From Nostoc sp. PCC 7107 (GTDB taxonomy: Bacteria > Cyanobacteriota > Cyanobacteriia > Cyanobacteriales > Nostocaceae), in assembly GCF_000316625.1 (NCBI RefSeq), contig NC_019676.1, positions 4,358,501-4,422,500 on the forward strand: a DNA stretch of 64,000 nucleotides. Reading direction: 5' to 3'. The translations under genes and the position numbers were made by a program. How positions within the stretch are numbered: the first letter of the stretch is position 1; each line of letters begins with the position of its first letter. A model generated the notes under the pieces. The model was not told the DNA's origin and did no database searches. It saw only the letters and a list, made by a program, of their open reading frames with translations. Below are positions 63,719 through 64,000 of this stretch, one piece after another.

Positions 63719-64000
63719 ATGCAGTTTGCTCCCTTTTTTCCTTTGATTTATCGGATTCTTCAACCGAGTTTTCCTGATTGTCTTTGGTGTGGCGATCGCA
63801 ATTCTCAGGCGATCTCCCTAACTTTTGACGATGGACCTCATCCACAATACACTCACCAAGTGTTGCAAGTTTTAGACCGCTACAATATTAAAGCCAGTTT
63901 TTTTTGGTTGGGTGCTTGTGTCAACCGTTCACCAGAGGTTGCTAAAGCAGTCTGCGACAGCGGCCATTGGATTGGCTTACATGGTTACGATCATCGTTCT
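63719..64000 (+). CDS. Polysaccharide deacetylase (NodB homology), N-terminal part
   Basis: Starts at ATG 63719 and runs off the window after 94 codons. Reads MQFAPFFPLIYRILQPSF, then SLTFDDGPHPQYT (the metal-binding Asp-Asp motif 1 of carbohydrate esterase family 4), ASFFWLGACV and SGHWIGLHGYDHRS, in which H-x-x-x-H of motif 2 is visible. Such enzymes remove acetyl groups from chitin-like or peptidoglycan sugars. There is no obvious signal peptide; the first residues may be a membrane-associated helix. Confidence 0.9.
   Translation, partial: MQFAPFFPLIYRILQPSFPDCLWCGDRNSQAISLTFDDGPHPQYTHQVLQVLDRYNIKASFFWLGACVNRSPEVAKAVCDSGHWIGLHGYDHRS

Overview
The window looks like chromosomal DNA of a filamentous, heterocyst-type cyanobacterium (Nostoc/Anabaena group). 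The grounds are very frequent HIP1 octamers (GCGATCGC), AT-rich spacers full of 7-bp tandem repeats and small palindromes typical of Nostocales, and genes that are cyanobacterial or plastid-like: a CpcS-type phycobilin lyase, Ycf51, an SLH-domain porin, an FtsH of the thylakoid family and hopanoid-modification genes. No rRNA, tRNA, CRISPR array or prophage was recognised.

Layout. 1-5.7 kb: start of a TPR-like secreted protein, a calcineurin-type phosphoesterase, a phycobilin lyase, a HEAT-repeat protein and a CAP-domain protein. 6-18.3 kb: an FHA-PAS-GAF-GGDEF-EAL protein, a GNAT enzyme, ComF, a PPC-domain protein, CobS, then a tight run tgt / antitoxin / VapC toxin / class IV aminotransferase / ftsH, and a WD40 protein. 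18.4-21.4 kb: an IS5-type insertion sequence that has landed between the ribosome-binding site and start codon of a zinc-type metal-binding lipoprotein gene, then a WD40 gene broken by a stop codon. 22-27.7 kb: a two-component island (OmpR-type regulator, two receiver-only paralogues, a histidine kinase) with a PepSY-like lipoprotein and an SLH porin; a 16-bp palindrome, ATGAGAA-NN-TTCTCAT, occurs twice here. 27.9-36.6 kb: glycerate kinase, a DASS-type transporter, DUF427, and a type I exporter pair (HlyD plus a HetC-like ABC protein).

37-45.4 kb: two divergent groups that together look like a hopanoid tail-building locus. An RND transporter, HpnA, the radical-SAM enzyme HpnH and a DUF2237 protein lie on the plus strand; a nucleosidase that may act as HpnG and a ferritin-like protein lie on the minus strand, with a squalene/phytoene synthase-family gene nearby. 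46-54 kb: class I aminotransferase, GldA-like dehydrogenase, Ycf51, a Cys-rich secreted protein, a probable small RNA, O-antigen ligase/YaaW pair and a flavin oxidoreductase. 54.6-58 kb: a two-gene unit encoding an Hsp70/actin-fold ATPase with a C-terminal membrane hairpin and, just upstream, a membrane protein whose C-terminal half resembles GrpE. 58-64 kb: a type IA topoisomerase, a 303-bp MITE, a large di-heme peroxidase and the start of a polysaccharide deacetylase.

The best candidate for an undescribed system is the membrane Hsp70-like / GrpE-like pair at 55.2-58.1 kb. Other points of note are the IS that separates a Fur/Zur-type operator from its gene, small dispersed repeats that supply the last codons of several genes, and a structured RNA at 50.4 kb. 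All functional assignments come from reading motifs by eye; no database search was possible.
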